Assembly: GCA_964344215.1 (NCBI GenBank)
Contig: CAYFMP010000016.1
Location: 1-58,079, forward strand
Reading direction: 5' to 3'
Source of the DNA: CAYFMP01 sp964344215
Lineage (GTDB): Bacteria; Pseudomonadota; Alphaproteobacteria; Rhodospirillales; Casp-alpha2
DNA length: 58,079 nt
Made by a program: the position numbers and the translations under genes. The notes under the pieces are model-generated. The model ran no database searches, was not told the origin of the DNA, and saw nothing but the letters and a program-made list of their open reading frames with translations. Shown here piece by piece: positions 48,648 to 57,565 of the stretch (positions are counted from its first letter, which is position 1; the number at the start of each line of letters is the position of its first letter).

Positions 48648-50093
48648 ATGGATTTCCGCCCGGTCTTTCTGATCATCGGCATCCTGCTCGCGACGCTGGC
48701 GGTGATGATGGTGATCCCGGCCCTGTTCGACGCCTACGCCGGTCATTCCGATTGGGAGGTGTTCGCCATCTCGGCCGGGGTGACGCTGTTCGTCGGCGTC
48801 GCCATGGCGCTGACCAGCCGGGTCGGCGGCGCCAAGCTGTCGACCCGCCAGGCCTTCGTCGTCACCACGTTCAGCTGGGTGGCGCTGACCGTGTTCGCGG
48901 CGCTGCCGTTTCACTATTCCTCGCTCGGCCTGAGCTTCACCGACGCCTATTTCGAATCGATGTCGGGGCTGACGACGACCGGCTCGACGGTGCTGACCGG
49001 CTTGGACGAGGCGCCGGCCGGTATCCTCATCTGGCGGGCGCTGCTGCAATGGCTCGGCGGCATCGGCATCATCGTCATGGCCCTCGCCATCCTGCCCATG
49101 CTGGGCGTCGGCGGCATGCAGCTGTTCCGCATGGAAAGCTCCGATCAGTCCGAAAAGGCGCTGCCGCGCGCCGCCCAGATCGCCACCGTCATCGGCGTCA
49201 TCTACTTCGGCCTGACGCTGGTCTGGGCCGGTGCCTACTGGGTCGCCGGCATGAGCGGCTTCGAGGCGGTGGCCCACGCCATGACGACCATCGCCACCGG
49301 CGGCTTCTCGACGTCGGACGGCTCCATCGCCCATTTCGACAGCGCCGTCATCGACGCCATCGCCACCGGCGGCATGGTGGTCGGGGCGCTGCCGTTCCTG
49401 CTCTATTTCAAGACCCTGCAGGGCGACTGGCGGTCGCTGTTCAGCGACGCCCAGGTTCAGTGGTTCGTCGCCGTCGTCTTCCTCATTGTCGTCGTCATGA
49501 CCGGCTGGCTGTGGCTCAACAACGGCTTCGGGCTGGCGCTGTCGGTGCGCCTGGCTTCGTTCAACATCGTCTCCATCATCACCGGCACCGGCTACGCCAC
49601 GTCGGATTACTCGCTGTGGGGCAGCTTCGCGGTGCCGGTGTTCTTCTTCATCATGTTCATCGGCGGCTGCGCCGGCTCGACCACCTGCGGCATCAAGGTG
49701 TTCCGCTTCCAGGTGCTGTACGCCGCCGCCCGCACCCAGATCCACCACCTGTTGCAGCCGCACGGCGTCTTCATTCCCTACTACAACCGCCGCCCGGTTT
49801 CCGAAGAGGTCATCGTCTCGGTGCTCAGCTTCTTCTTCGTCTGGTTCTTCGCCTTCTGCGCGCTGGCCCTGGCCTTGGGCATGATCGGCCTCGACTACCT
49901 GACGGCGTTCTCGTCTGCCGCCACCGCCATCGCCAACGTCGGCCCGGCCCTGGGCCCCGTCGTCGGCCCCAGCACCACCTTCCAGTCGCTGCCCGATTCG
50001 GCGAAGTGGCTGATGAGCTGCGGCATGCTGCTCGGGCGCTTGGAGCTCTTTACCGTCATCGTCCTCTTTAGCCGCACCTTCTGGCGCGGTTGA
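48648..50093 (+). CDS. trkH: TrkH-family potassium uptake protein
   Basis: A 481-residue inner-membrane K+ translocating subunit. The four pore loops are visible: SMSGLTTTGSTVLTGL (about residues 105-120), MTTIATGGFSTSDGS, VSIITGTGYATSDYS and ATAIANVGPALGPV. About ten hydrophobic segments surround them. TrkH works with the NAD-binding TrkA, which is not in this window. ATG 48648 has AGGAACG upstream; longer versions are rejected because their extra sequence is basic, unlike an N-terminus of this family. The unknown gene at 50120 converges on it. Confidence 0.95.
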   Translation: MDFRPVFLIIGILLATLAVMMVIPALFDAYAGHSDWEVFAISAGVTLFVGVAMALTSRVGGAKLSTRQAFVVTTFSWVALTVFAALPFHYSSLGLSFTDAYFESMSGLTTTGSTVLTGLDEAPAGILIWRALLQWLGGIGIIVMALAILPMLGVGGMQLFRMESSDQSEKALPRAAQIATVIGVIYFGLTLVWAGAYWVAGMSGFEAVAHAMTTIATGGFSTSDGSIAHFDSAVIDAIATGGMVVGALPFLLYFKTLQGDWRSLFSDAQVQWFVAVVFLIVVVMTGWLWLNNGFGLALSVRLASFNIVSIITGTGYATSDYSLWGSFAVPVFFFIMFIGGCAGSTTCGIKVFRFQVLYAAARTQIHHLLQPHGVFIPYYNRRPVSEEVIVSVLSFFFVWFFAFCALALALGMIGLDYLTAFSSAATAIANVGPALGPVVGPSTTFQSLPDSAKWLMSCGMLLGRLELFTVIVLFSRTFWRG

Positions 50094-50119
50094 GGCGTCC
50101 CCGCCCACCACCGCGCCCA

Positions 50120-51871
50120 TCACTCGAAATCGAAGAAGCCGAGGTTGCGGCCGAGCCCGACGGTGAAGCGATTCGCGCCGCCGGCCGTCACCACCCGGGC
50201 GAAGGCGTCGCGCGTCCTCGGGCCGAGCACGCCGTCCTCGCGGATCGGTTGGTAACGGCCCTTGCCGATGACGTCGGCGCCGAGGTCGTTGATCGCAGCC
50301 TGCACCGCGAACCCCTCGCCGCCGCCGCCCGAAACCCCGCCGGGCCTGGCCTTCGTCGGCTTCCCGAACAACGGCGCGAAATCGCGGGCCACGCTGTCGG
50401 CCAGGTCGCCGGCCCGGGCCCGTCCGGTCTCGACGCGGCGCGCGTAACGCCCGAAGCGGCCGAGCGCCAGGCCTTCGTCGATCCGCCCGACGCCGAGCTC
50501 GGCGGCCGCGCCGCGGACGGCGGCGCGGGTCTTCGGCCCGACCACGCCGTCGGTCCTGAGCTCGGGCCAAATGACCGAGCCCGGGCGGCGGCGCGGGGCG
50601 GCGCTCCTGCCGCGAACGGCCGGGTTGAAGTCGGGGGTGCGGCCCGGAAACGCCGCCCGGCCGCCGAACCGCCCGGCCAGCACCCGGGCCAGTAGGTTGA
50701 GCCCCGATTGCAGGCCCTTGACGGCGTCCGCTTCGCCTTCGTCGGCGGCGGCGCCGGCCACCTTGCGGCCGATCCGCGCCATCGCCTCGGCCAGCTTCTC
50801 GCCGTCCGGCGTCGTCGCCGGCTTCGGCTCGGCGGGCAGCGCCCGGCGCGGTTTCGGCTCGATCATCCGCCCGGCGGCGTCGCGCTCGACCTGCCCGGTG
50901 CCGTAGGCGTCCTCGAAGTAGGCCTTCTCGAAGGCGAACAGACGGTCGTGCTCGGCGCCCATCGGCAGGGCGATGCGCGCCTTCATCACCATTCGCGCCT
51001 CGTCCGCCGTCAGGTCCTCGGGGCGCTTGGCCAGGATCTCGTCGAGCGGCCCGTCGTTCTTTTCGAAGGCGGCGGCCAGCTTCTCCTGTTCCGGCGTAAA
51101 CGGTTTGTCGCGTCCTTCGCCGCCGGACAGCCGGTCATCGCCAGCGCCGCCGTCGGGGTCGCCGGGTTCGGTCGCCGGGGCGTCCTTCGGGCCGTCCTTC
51201 GCTCCGGGAGACTTCGCAGGGGGTTCCCCGACCCGCTCCAGCGGGTCGTGGCCGACCCCGGCCGGGCTGGTCAGGGTGCGGTCGTCGCCGATGAAGTCGG
51301 TGGCGTCCATGCCGGTCTCCAGCGCGTCGAGGCCGAGCTCGCCGAGTTCCTTCAAGAAGCCCTCCGGGTCGCGCTCATAGCGGCGCTTCATCTCGGCCGC
51401 CGCCTCGGCCAGGTCCATGTCCCTGGCGTCGTGTGTCGGGGCGCCGAGCGCCTTGCTCCAATAGCTGCCGACGACGTTTTGCAGATGCGCCGGCGTGTAG
51501 GTGTCGGCGGGGAGTTTCGCGTCCTCAAAAACTTGCTTGTGGTACCCGACGGTGTCCTTGCCGCTGACGCCGATGTGGCCATAGTCTTTCAGATTCTGAT
51601 TTCGTCGTTGTTGATCGCCCCAGGCAATGTTCAGTCGCAGGGCGTCCATTTCTTTGGCCGTCAACTCGCGGCCACGCGTTTTTCTTGCGGCGCGCTGCAG
51701 GCGGGCGGTGACGAGGTGGGCGAAGAAGCCCTTGCCCGAGGCGATCTCGCCGGCGAGGCGGGCGTAGCCGCTGTGTTCGGACATCAGCTTCCAGTAGCCG
51801 CCGACGTCGCCCTTGTCGAGCAGCGCCTGGCCGCGGTCGAGGACGGCCTGTTTGTTTGTGGCTTGTTCCAT
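50120..51871 (-). CDS. Large unknown protein with peptidoglycan-binding-like and RTX-like motifs
   Basis: A 583-residue protein that I cannot assign. The first 200 residues are helical and charged (KDYGHIGVSGKDTVGYHKQV; AEMKRRYERDPEGFLKELGE). Residues 205-260 are a Pro/Gly/Asp linker including GGAGDDRLSGGEGRDK, one near-consensus RTX calcium nonapeptide. In the C-terminal half LRTDGVVGPKTRAAVRG and IREDGVLGPRTRDAFARV resemble the DGxxGPxT core of peptidoglycan-binding_1 domains, split by about 110 residues. There is no signal peptide. It is 30 bases downstream of a secreted protein gene and may share its promoter. A type I secreted or phage-like protein is possible but unproven. Confidence 0.7.
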   Translation of the reverse strand: MEQATNKQAVLDRGQALLDKGDVGGYWKLMSEHSGYARLAGEIASGKGFFAHLVTARLQRAARKTRGRELTAKEMDALRLNIAWGDQQRRNQNLKDYGHIGVSGKDTVGYHKQVFEDAKLPADTYTPAHLQNVVGSYWSKALGAPTHDARDMDLAEAAAEMKRRYERDPEGFLKELGELGLDALETGMDATDFIGDDRTLTSPAGVGHDPLERVGEPPAKSPGAKDGPKDAPATEPGDPDGGAGDDRLSGGEGRDKPFTPEQEKLAAAFEKNDGPLDEILAKRPEDLTADEARMVMKARIALPMGAEHDRLFAFEKAYFEDAYGTGQVERDAAGRMIEPKPRRALPAEPKPATTPDGEKLAEAMARIGRKVAGAAADEGEADAVKGLQSGLNLLARVLAGRFGGRAAFPGRTPDFNPAVRGRSAAPRRRPGSVIWPELRTDGVVGPKTRAAVRGAAAELGVGRIDEGLALGRFGRYARRVETGRARAGDLADSVARDFAPLFGKPTKARPGGVSGGGGEGFAVQAAINDLGADVIGKGRYQPIREDGVLGPRTRDAFARVVTAGGANRFTVGLGRNLGFFDFE

Positions 51872-51901
51872 TATGAAAACTCCGTGGGTTGGGGTTGGCG
51901 G

Positions 51902-52648
51902 TTACTTGCAGTGGTCGATTTCGGGTTCGCTGCCAGGGGTCGGGACGAAAGCGGCGCAGACGATCCCGTAGGCCCGCGCCACCAATTGCTCGGCCCGGTC
52001 GAGGTGGATACGCGAGAATCGGACCCTCAGTTCGACTTCGGCGAATAGCGCCACTTCGATAACGCATTGCGGGTTCGGCGACAGGCCGGTTTTCTTGCAT
52101 TCGAAGATGAAAGGCTTGGCCGGGTCGGCGGAGACGAAGGCCTCTTTGTCGGCGTAGGACGGCTTGCCGGGCTCAAAAAGCCAGTGCGGACAGGTCCGGT
52201 AACCGCGGCGCGGCGCGGCGCAGCGTCCCGCCACCACCAGTTCCGAGTACCAATCGTAGTGACTGCCCGGCTTCGGCGTCGTCCAGATGCCGAAGCTTAC
52301 AGCGAACGCAAGGCCCTCGCCGCCGGCGTACTCTTCCTTTCGCCGGGGCGGAATCGGCCGCAAATCGGGGACCAATCCGCGCATAAAGATGATCTCTCCG
52401 TGTTCGTCGATGACGCCGCCTTGCAGGTCGTCCTTGTCGGTCAGGTAGGCGGTCGGGATGCGGAAGCGGTGGCCCATGACGGTGAACTCGGCCACCTCGA
52501 CGCCTTTGAGTTTCGGCAGTTCGGCGGCCTGCGCCGCCGGCGCGACGATTGTAGGCGCGGCCAGCGCCAGCGCGCCGGCCAGCAGGGCCGGGACGGCGAA
52601 ACCGGAAGCGCCGGGCCGGCGCCTGCATCCAAAACGAATCCTTATCAT
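51902..52648 (-). CDS. Exported hypothetical protein
   Basis: A 248-residue protein with a signal peptide (FAVPALLAGALALAAPTIVA to PAAQAAEL, about residues 18-43). The mature part contains KGVEVAEFTVMGHRFRIPTA, a central DLRPIPPRRKEEYAGGEG and six Cys (CAAPRRGYRTCPHW, ECKKTG, PQCVIEVAL, IVCAAF, DHCK) that could make three disulfides, fitting a periplasmic location. No family is recognised. It heads a two-gene unit with the large unknown protein. The AT-rich palindromes at 52749-52781 lie about 100 bases upstream of its start and may be its control region. Confidence 0.72.
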   Translation of the reverse strand: MIRIRFGCRRRPGASGFAVPALLAGALALAAPTIVAPAAQAAELPKLKGVEVAEFTVMGHRFRIPTAYLTDKDDLQGGVIDEHGEIIFMRGLVPDLRPIPPRRKEEYAGGEGLAFAVSFGIWTTPKPGSHYDWYSELVVAGRCAAPRRGYRTCPHWLFEPGKPSYADKEAFVSADPAKPFIFECKKTGLSPNPQCVIEVALFAEVELRVRFSRIHLDRAEQLVARAYGIVCAAFVPTPGSEPEIDHCK

Positions 52649-52975
52649 TGTTTAACATGCATAGCGGGTATTCGTCCGCCGACGAAATTGCGGGCGGGGG
52701 ACGGAACCGGCCTATGACTCAAAACGGAATTCCCGGGAAATTAGCGAATTATCCTTGTATATAGGATAAAATAGCTATTTTGTCAAGAACAAATTTGAAA
52801 TTTTTTTCGACGTCCTGGAGCCGGCGGCCCGGTACGCGCCCCTGCGGCGCCGGTCTCTTATTCGAAGTCGCCCCCGGGTTTCGTCGACTTCGACCGGCCG
52901 GGCGGCGGGCCGGGCCTCCCCGGGTCGGGCGGGCGCAGGGCCGGCGGCGGCGGTGGAAAGGCGTTGGCGGCGGCC
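52649..52975. promoter_or_regulatory. 327-base gap with AT-rich palindromes
   Basis: TTATCCT-N7-AGGATAA at 52749-52769 overlaps a perfect 14-bp palindrome AAAATAGCTATTTT at 52768-52781; a T-run follows at about 52799-52807. These stand out from the GC-rich surroundings and lie upstream of the exported hypothetical gene. No coding sequence is supported here. Confidence 0.55.
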
Positions 52976-53575
52976 TCAATAGCTGAGCCAGTTGGTCAGG
53001 TAGCGCCGCATGTTCTTCTCCATCTCGTAGTCGAAGGCGCGCATCAGCTTGTCCGTGGTCTCGTACCAGATGCGTTCGCGCTGGCCGACGTTGGCGTCCT
53101 CGCGGACCGTCTGCGATCGGGTTGCGGTGGCGGTCGCGAAGCCCTTGCGGCGGCCCGCGGCGTCGAGGATCTCGAGCGTCGCCTCGATCGCCAGATCGTA
53201 GCGGTGCGACTGCTGTTTGGTGAAGGCGCCGGTAAGGCTGGTGTCGCGTTTCAAGGCCGTCTCTAAGGCCTTGGCGTCGGTGACGACGAGGCGGGCGACG
53301 CCGCTCTTGCCGACCGGCCTGAGGCGGTCCTTGGCCCAGCGGTCCAAGGCCTTGGCCGGCGGCGTCGGGAACAGGTGCTCGACGTTGGGCGCCTTCAGGG
53401 GCGGGACGTAGCGGTTGTCGATCTCGACGGCGGCGACGTCGAGTTTCATGACGCGCAAATGCGCGAAGGTCATCTCCGGCAGGGCGGCGGTGTCGACTGG
53501 CGTCTCGCAGGCGGCGAGGACCAGCAGGCCGGTGACCGACAGCGCGCGAACGAGGTATTGAAGGAGCCGGTTCAT
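52976..53575 (-). CDS. Hypothetical lipoprotein
   Basis: A 199-residue exported protein. MNRLLQYLVRALSVTGLLVL to AAC is a lipoprotein signal with Cys near residue 22. The mature protein is mixed alpha/beta (MTFAHLRVMKLDVAAVEIDN; SGVARLVVTDAKALETALKR; HRYDLAIEATLEILDAAGRR) and ends in a basic helix (YEMEKNMRRYLTNWLSY). The pattern of an internal beta sheet with a family-like ATATRSQTV strand recalls small outer-membrane-associated lipoproteins found next to hslO in other alphaproteobacteria, but I cannot name it. ATG 53575 is chosen so that the hydrophobic signal starts close to the terminus. It lies 67 bases after hslO. Confidence 0.8.
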   Translation of the reverse strand: MNRLLQYLVRALSVTGLLVLAACETPVDTAALPEMTFAHLRVMKLDVAAVEIDNRYVPPLKAPNVEHLFPTPPAKALDRWAKDRLRPVGKSGVARLVVTDAKALETALKRDTSLTGAFTKQQSHRYDLAIEATLEILDAAGRRKGFATATATRSQTVREDANVGQRERIWYETTDKLMRAFDYEMEKNMRRYLTNWLSY

Positions 53576-53642
53576 GGGACCAACCAAGCTTGAAAGTGAG
53601 GCGATCGGCTACCCCCATCCTGCCACGGGGCGGGGTCGTGCT

Positions 53643-54569
53643 TCAAGCGGCGCCGACCGCGAACAGGGCGCGGCGCTCGGCCTCGTCGAAGCCGTACTCG
53701 GCCAGGCAGAACTCGCAGGTGACGGTGACGCGCCCCGCCTCGGCCATGGCCTCGACCTCGGCTTGCGGGAACGAGGCCAGGGTACGAGCGACGCGCCGGC
53801 GGCTGCAACGGCAGGCGTGGCGGACCGGGCGCTGGCGAAACAGCCGGACGCCGTCCTCGTGGTAGAGCCGATACAGCAGATCGGCCGGGGCCAGGGCGGC
53901 GTCGAGCAGCTCACCGCCGGTGATGCTGCCCAACAGGATGACGGCGCGGCGCCACGCCTCGTCGTCGTCGTCGCGCTCGGGCGTCCCCTCGCCGCCGCCC
54001 GGCAGCCGCTGGATCATCAGGCCGGCGGCGCGGGCGCCGTCGCCGGCCGGCCGCGCCGTCAGCAGGATAGCCGTCTCCAACTGCTCGGACTGGCGGAAAT
54101 AGGTCTGCGCGCACTCGGCGATGGTGGCGCCCTGGAGCTCGGTGATGCCCTGGTAGCGCTCGGTATCCGGCCCCTGGTCGACGGTGAAGGCGAGGTGCCC
54201 GGCGCCCAGCAGCCGCGGCACGACGGCGCCGGCGGCGGCGGTGGCGTCAACGCGCTCGCCGTCGAACTTGGCGAAGCCGCGCACCTCGCCGTCGCTTGTG
54301 AGGTCGGCGGCGAGCAGCGCCACCGGGCCGTCGCCCTGCGCCTGCAGGCCGAAGACGCCGTCGAACTTGAGGGCGCTGGCCAGCACCACGCAAAGGGTCA
54401 TGGTCTCGGCCAGCAGACCGGCCACCGGTTCGGGGTAACCGTGGCGGGCGAAGGCGTCGTCGAGACAGTCGCCGAGCCGGACCAGGCGGCCGCGCAAGCC
54501 GAGGTCCTCGATCTGGAAGGGCTGCACCAGGTCGCCGAAGGGCTGGGGTGGGGGCGCGGGCGTGTTCAT
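53643..54569 (-). CDS. hslO: Redox-regulated chaperone Hsp33
   Basis: Hsp33 is a cytosolic holdase that is activated when oxidants strip zinc from its C-terminal cysteines. The zinc motif is complete: CRCSRRRVARTL and TVTCEFCLAEYGFDE, giving the CxC...CxxC set near residues 250-290. The N-terminal domain has GRLVRLGDCLDDAFARHGYP and LALALKF-type LASALKFDGVFGLQAQGDGP. Length 308 is normal for the alphaproteobacterial form. Its ATG overlaps the GNAT stop as ATGA, so it is coupled to the argD-argF-GNAT genes. An extra acidic loop ERDDDDEAWRR is present. Confidence 0.94.
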   Translation of the reverse strand: MNTPAPPPQPFGDLVQPFQIEDLGLRGRLVRLGDCLDDAFARHGYPEPVAGLLAETMTLCVVLASALKFDGVFGLQAQGDGPVALLAADLTSDGEVRGFAKFDGERVDATAAAGAVVPRLLGAGHLAFTVDQGPDTERYQGITELQGATIAECAQTYFRQSEQLETAILLTARPAGDGARAAGLMIQRLPGGGEGTPERDDDDEAWRRAVILLGSITGGELLDAALAPADLLYRLYHEDGVRLFRQRPVRHACRCSRRRVARTLASFPQAEVEAMAEAGRVTVTCEFCLAEYGFDEAERRALFAVGAA

Positions 54570-55360
54570 GGTTCTCGGTTCAGGATCCGGTAATGATAGC
54601 CGTAAACGGTCCGGAACCCGAACCGCTCGTAGAGGCGCTTGGCGCCGGGGTTGTCTCGCTCGACCTGCAGGTAGACCCCGAAGGCGCCGCGCTCACGCGC
54701 CCAGCCGACCAGCCCGGCCAGCACGGCGCTGCCGATGCCCCGGCCGCGCAGCTCGGTTCTGGTCTGCATGCCGAAGATGCCGAGCCAACCGCCGTCGACG
54801 CAGCCCAAGCCGATGGCGACGGCCTCGCCGCCGCGACGGCCGACCGGGAAGACGCGGCCTTCCGGCATGCGCTCGAGGATGGCCGAGACGTCGCGGCCGA
54901 AGCCCGAGTCGTAGACCTCCACCCAGTCATCGGCTGGCTCGTTGGGGTAGTCGATGGAAAGGCCGTCGAGGGGGGCCTCGGCGAAGCCCTCGGCGGCGGC
55001 AATCTGGATGTCGGTCGGCGCTTCCGCCGCGTAGCCCCGATCGGCCAAAACGTCGTCGAGGTCCTCGGGCTCGGCCGCGGTCGACACCTGGAAGCGGACC
55101 GGCAGACCGTGACCCCGATAGTAGCGTTCGGCGGTGGCGATCCGCTGATCCACGGCCATCGGGCCGGCCGTCTCGATCGGCAGCACCGAGTTGGCCCGCC
55201 GCGTGACGCCGTCGCTGAACCTGAGCAGCCAACCGCCGAGGTCTTGGCAATGCACCGGCGGCCAGGCCGTGGCCGCCAGCGCCTCGATGCCGCGCGCGCT
55301 CTCGCGGCCGAACGGAACGGTGCGGAAAACGCCCGCGCCCGGAGGCGTTATTCGAGGCAC
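54566..55360 (-). CDS. GNAT-family N-acetyltransferase
   Basis: A 264-residue acetyltransferase. The N-terminal half (ALAATAWPPVHCQDLGGWLL and RRANSVLPIE) is typical of the two-part GNATs found in actinobacteria and alphaproteobacteria. The acetyl-CoA loop is TRTELRGRGIGSAVLAGLVG (about residues 210-229), followed by VYLQVERDNPGAKRLYERFGF. The GTG start at 55360 lies inside the end of argF (13-base overlap), the only start keeping the conserved region. Its stop overlaps the hslO ATG. Substrate unknown; co-transcription with arginine genes is suggestive only. Confidence 0.85.
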   Translation of the reverse strand: MPRITPPGAGVFRTVPFGRESARGIEALAATAWPPVHCQDLGGWLLRFSDGVTRRANSVLPIETAGPMAVDQRIATAERYYRGHGLPVRFQVSTAAEPEDLDDVLADRGYAAEAPTDIQIAAAEGFAEAPLDGLSIDYPNEPADDWVEVYDSGFGRDVSAILERMPEGRVFPVGRRGGEAVAIGLGCVDGGWLGIFGMQTRTELRGRGIGSAVLAGLVGWARERGAFGVYLQVERDNPGAKRLYERFGFRTVYGYHYRILNREP

Positions 55361-56259
55361 CACGAGAGGATGCCCTTTTGGGCGTGCAGGCGGTTCTCGG
55401 CCTCGTCCCAGATCACCGATCGCGGGCCGTCCATGACCTCGTCGGTGACTTCCTCGCCGCGGTGCGCCGGCAGGCAGTGCATGAACAGGGCCTCGGCGTT
55501 GGCCCGGGCCATCAGCTTGTCGTCGACCCGGAACGGAAACAGGATCTGGCGGCGCATGTCGGCGTTCTCGTCGCCCATCGACACCCAGGCGTCGGTGACC
55601 ACCAGGTCGGCGCCGTCGACCGCTTCCTCGGCCGATTCGGCCAGCCGCACGTCGGCGCCCTCGGCCGCCGCCCACGCCATGACGCCGGCGTCGGGCTGCA
55701 GACTGTCGGGGCAGGCCAGTCTGAGGGTGAAGCCGAAGCGGGTGGCGGCATGAATCCAGCTCGCCGCCACGTTGTTGCCGTCGCCGCTCCAGGCCACCGT
55801 GCGACCGGCGATGGGGCCGCGGTGCTCCTCGAAGGTCATGACATCGGCCATGATCTGACACGGGTGGGTTTCGTCGGTCAGGCCGTTGATGACGGGAACG
55901 CTACCGTAACGGGCGAGGTCGGCGACCTTTCGCGGATCGTCGGTGCGGATCATGATGGCGTCGGCATAGCGCGACAGCACGCGGGCGGTGTCGGCGATGG
56001 TCTCGCCGCGGCTGAGTTGCGAATCCTTTTCGCCCAGCACCACCACCATGCCGCCGAGCTGCTGCATGCCGACCTGAAAGGAGACCCGGGTGCGGGTCGA
56101 GGGTTTCTCGAAGACCATGACCAGGGTCTTGCCGGCCAGCGGCTGTCCGCCTTTGGCCTCGGCCAGGTCGCGCTTGATGGATAGGCCGCGATCGAGGATG
56201 TCGCGCAGGGTCTGCCGCTCCAGCCCGTCGATATCGAGGAAGTGTTTCGGCGCGCCCAT
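55348..56259 (-). CDS. argF: Ornithine carbamoyltransferase
   Basis: ArgF makes citrulline from ornithine and carbamoyl phosphate in arginine biosynthesis. Carbamoyl-phosphate site VFEKPSTRTRVSFQVGMQQL (about residues 49-68), DAIMIRTDDPRKV, INGLTDETHPCQIMADVMTF and the ornithine-binding FMHCLPAHRGEEV are all intact. Length 303 is normal. It begins one base after the argD stop, so argD-argF form an operon, with GNAT and hslO overlapping downstream. Confidence 0.97.
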   Translation of the reverse strand: MGAPKHFLDIDGLERQTLRDILDRGLSIKRDLAEAKGGQPLAGKTLVMVFEKPSTRTRVSFQVGMQQLGGMVVVLGEKDSQLSRGETIADTARVLSRYADAIMIRTDDPRKVADLARYGSVPVINGLTDETHPCQIMADVMTFEEHRGPIAGRTVAWSGDGNNVAASWIHAATRFGFTLRLACPDSLQPDAGVMAWAAAEGADVRLAESAEEAVDGADLVVTDAWVSMGDENADMRRQILFPFRVDDKLMARANAEALFMHCLPAHRGEEVTDEVMDGPRSVIWDEAENRLHAQKGILSWCLE

Positions 56260-56260
56260 C

Positions 56261-57451
56261 TCAGGCCGCCGCGTCGCTGGCCTCGCGGCAGCACGCCTCC
56301 AGGATGTCGATGGCCGCGGCGACGTGCGATTCCTCGATCACCAGCGGCGGCACGAAGCGGACCACGTTGTCGCCGGCCGGTACGGCGAGCAGGCCGGCCG
56401 CCATCAAGCGCTCGACGAAGGCCAAGTTGCCAGCCGATTCGTCCGAGCACCTGAGACCGAGCATCAGGCCGCTTCCGCGGACCTCGTCGAACAGTCCCGG
56501 ATAGGCCGAAATCAAGGCTTCGAGGCGGCCGCGGAAGGTGGCGGCAATCGCCGCGACCGCATCGAGGAATCCCTCTTCCAGCACCACGTCGAGGACGGCG
56601 TTGCCGACCGCCATGGCCAGCGGGTTACCGCCGAAAGTGGAGCCGTGCGAACCGGCCTGCATGGCCTGGGCGATGCGCTCCGTCGCCAGGGTGGCGCCGA
56701 GCGGGAAGCCGCCGCCGATGCCCTTGGCGACGGCCAGCACGTCGGGCGGCGTGTCGTCCCACTCATGGGCGAACAGCTTGCCGGTCCGGCCGACTCCGCA
56801 CTGCACCTCGTCGTAGATGAGAACCAAGTCGTACTCGTCGGCGATTTGCCTAAGGCCCCTCAGGTAGCCTTCCGGCATCGGCCGAATGCCGCCCTCGCCC
56901 TGCACCGGCTCGACCAGGATGCCGGCGGTTTCCGGCGTCACCGTGGCGCGCATCTCGTTGAGGTTGCCGTAGGCGACCTGGTCGAAACCGTCGACCAGCG
57001 GCCCGAAGCCGGCCAGGTGCTTCTCCTGGCGGCCCGCCGCCAGCATCGCCAGCGAGCGGCCGTGGAAAGCGCCCTCGATGCTGATGATCCGGAAACGCTC
57101 CGGGTGTCCGGCCTCGTGTTGGTACTTGCGGGCCATCTTGACGGCCATCTCGACCGCTTCGCCGCCCGAATTGTTGAAAAAGACGGCGTCGGCGAAACTG
57201 GCCTCGACCAGGCGTTCGGCGAAGCGTTCCTGGGCCGGGATATGATACAGGTTGGAGCAGTGCCAGATGGTTTCGGCCTGCGCCTTGAGGGCTTCGACCA
57301 GGTACGGGTGGCAGTGGCCCAAGGAGGCGACCGCGATGCCGGCGCCGAAATCGAGATAGCGCTTGCCGTCGACGTCGTACAGATAGACGCCCTCGCCGCG
57401 CGCAAAGGCGACGTCGAACCTGGCGTAGGTGGGCATGACGGCGGGGATCAC
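56261..57451 (-). CDS. argD: Acetylornithine aminotransferase
   Basis: ArgD transfers the amino group from glutamate to N-acetylglutamate semialdehyde, giving N2-acetylornithine. This class III aminotransferase of 396 residues has FGAGIAVASLGHCHPYLVEA, FFNNSGGEAVEMAVKMARKY, LIYDEVQCGVGRTGKLFAHE with the PLP Asp, and AVAKGIGGGFPLGATLATE with the PLP Lys. The GTG at 57451 has AAGGAGAG eight bases upstream and is preferred to ATG 57436. It is first of the argD-argF-GNAT-hslO run. The same fold may also serve as succinyldiaminopimelate aminotransferase. Confidence 0.95.
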   Translation of the reverse strand: MIPAVMPTYARFDVAFARGEGVYLYDVDGKRYLDFGAGIAVASLGHCHPYLVEALKAQAETIWHCSNLYHIPAQERFAERLVEASFADAVFFNNSGGEAVEMAVKMARKYQHEAGHPERFRIISIEGAFHGRSLAMLAAGRQEKHLAGFGPLVDGFDQVAYGNLNEMRATVTPETAGILVEPVQGEGGIRPMPEGYLRGLRQIADEYDLVLIYDEVQCGVGRTGKLFAHEWDDTPPDVLAVAKGIGGGFPLGATLATERIAQAMQAGSHGSTFGGNPLAMAVGNAVLDVVLEEGFLDAVAAIAATFRGRLEALISAYPGLFDEVRGSGLMLGLRCSDESAGNLAFVERLMAAGLLAVPAGDNVVRFVPPLVIEESHVAAAIDILEACCREASDAAA

Positions 57452-57565
57452 GGCGGCTCTCCTTTTCGGACCCGGGCCGGCCGGGTCAACGTAGCGGGAA
57501 AGCGGCGCAGTATGTTGATCCGCCTTTGCCGTGTCAACGGGCAAGGTCGCGGAACCTCTCGGATG

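Noticed and set aside
48513..50570. 685-codon minus-strand frame opposite trkH
   Set aside because: Repetitive Gly/Asp/Arg/His composition and no motif; the plus strand has clear TrkH pore loops.
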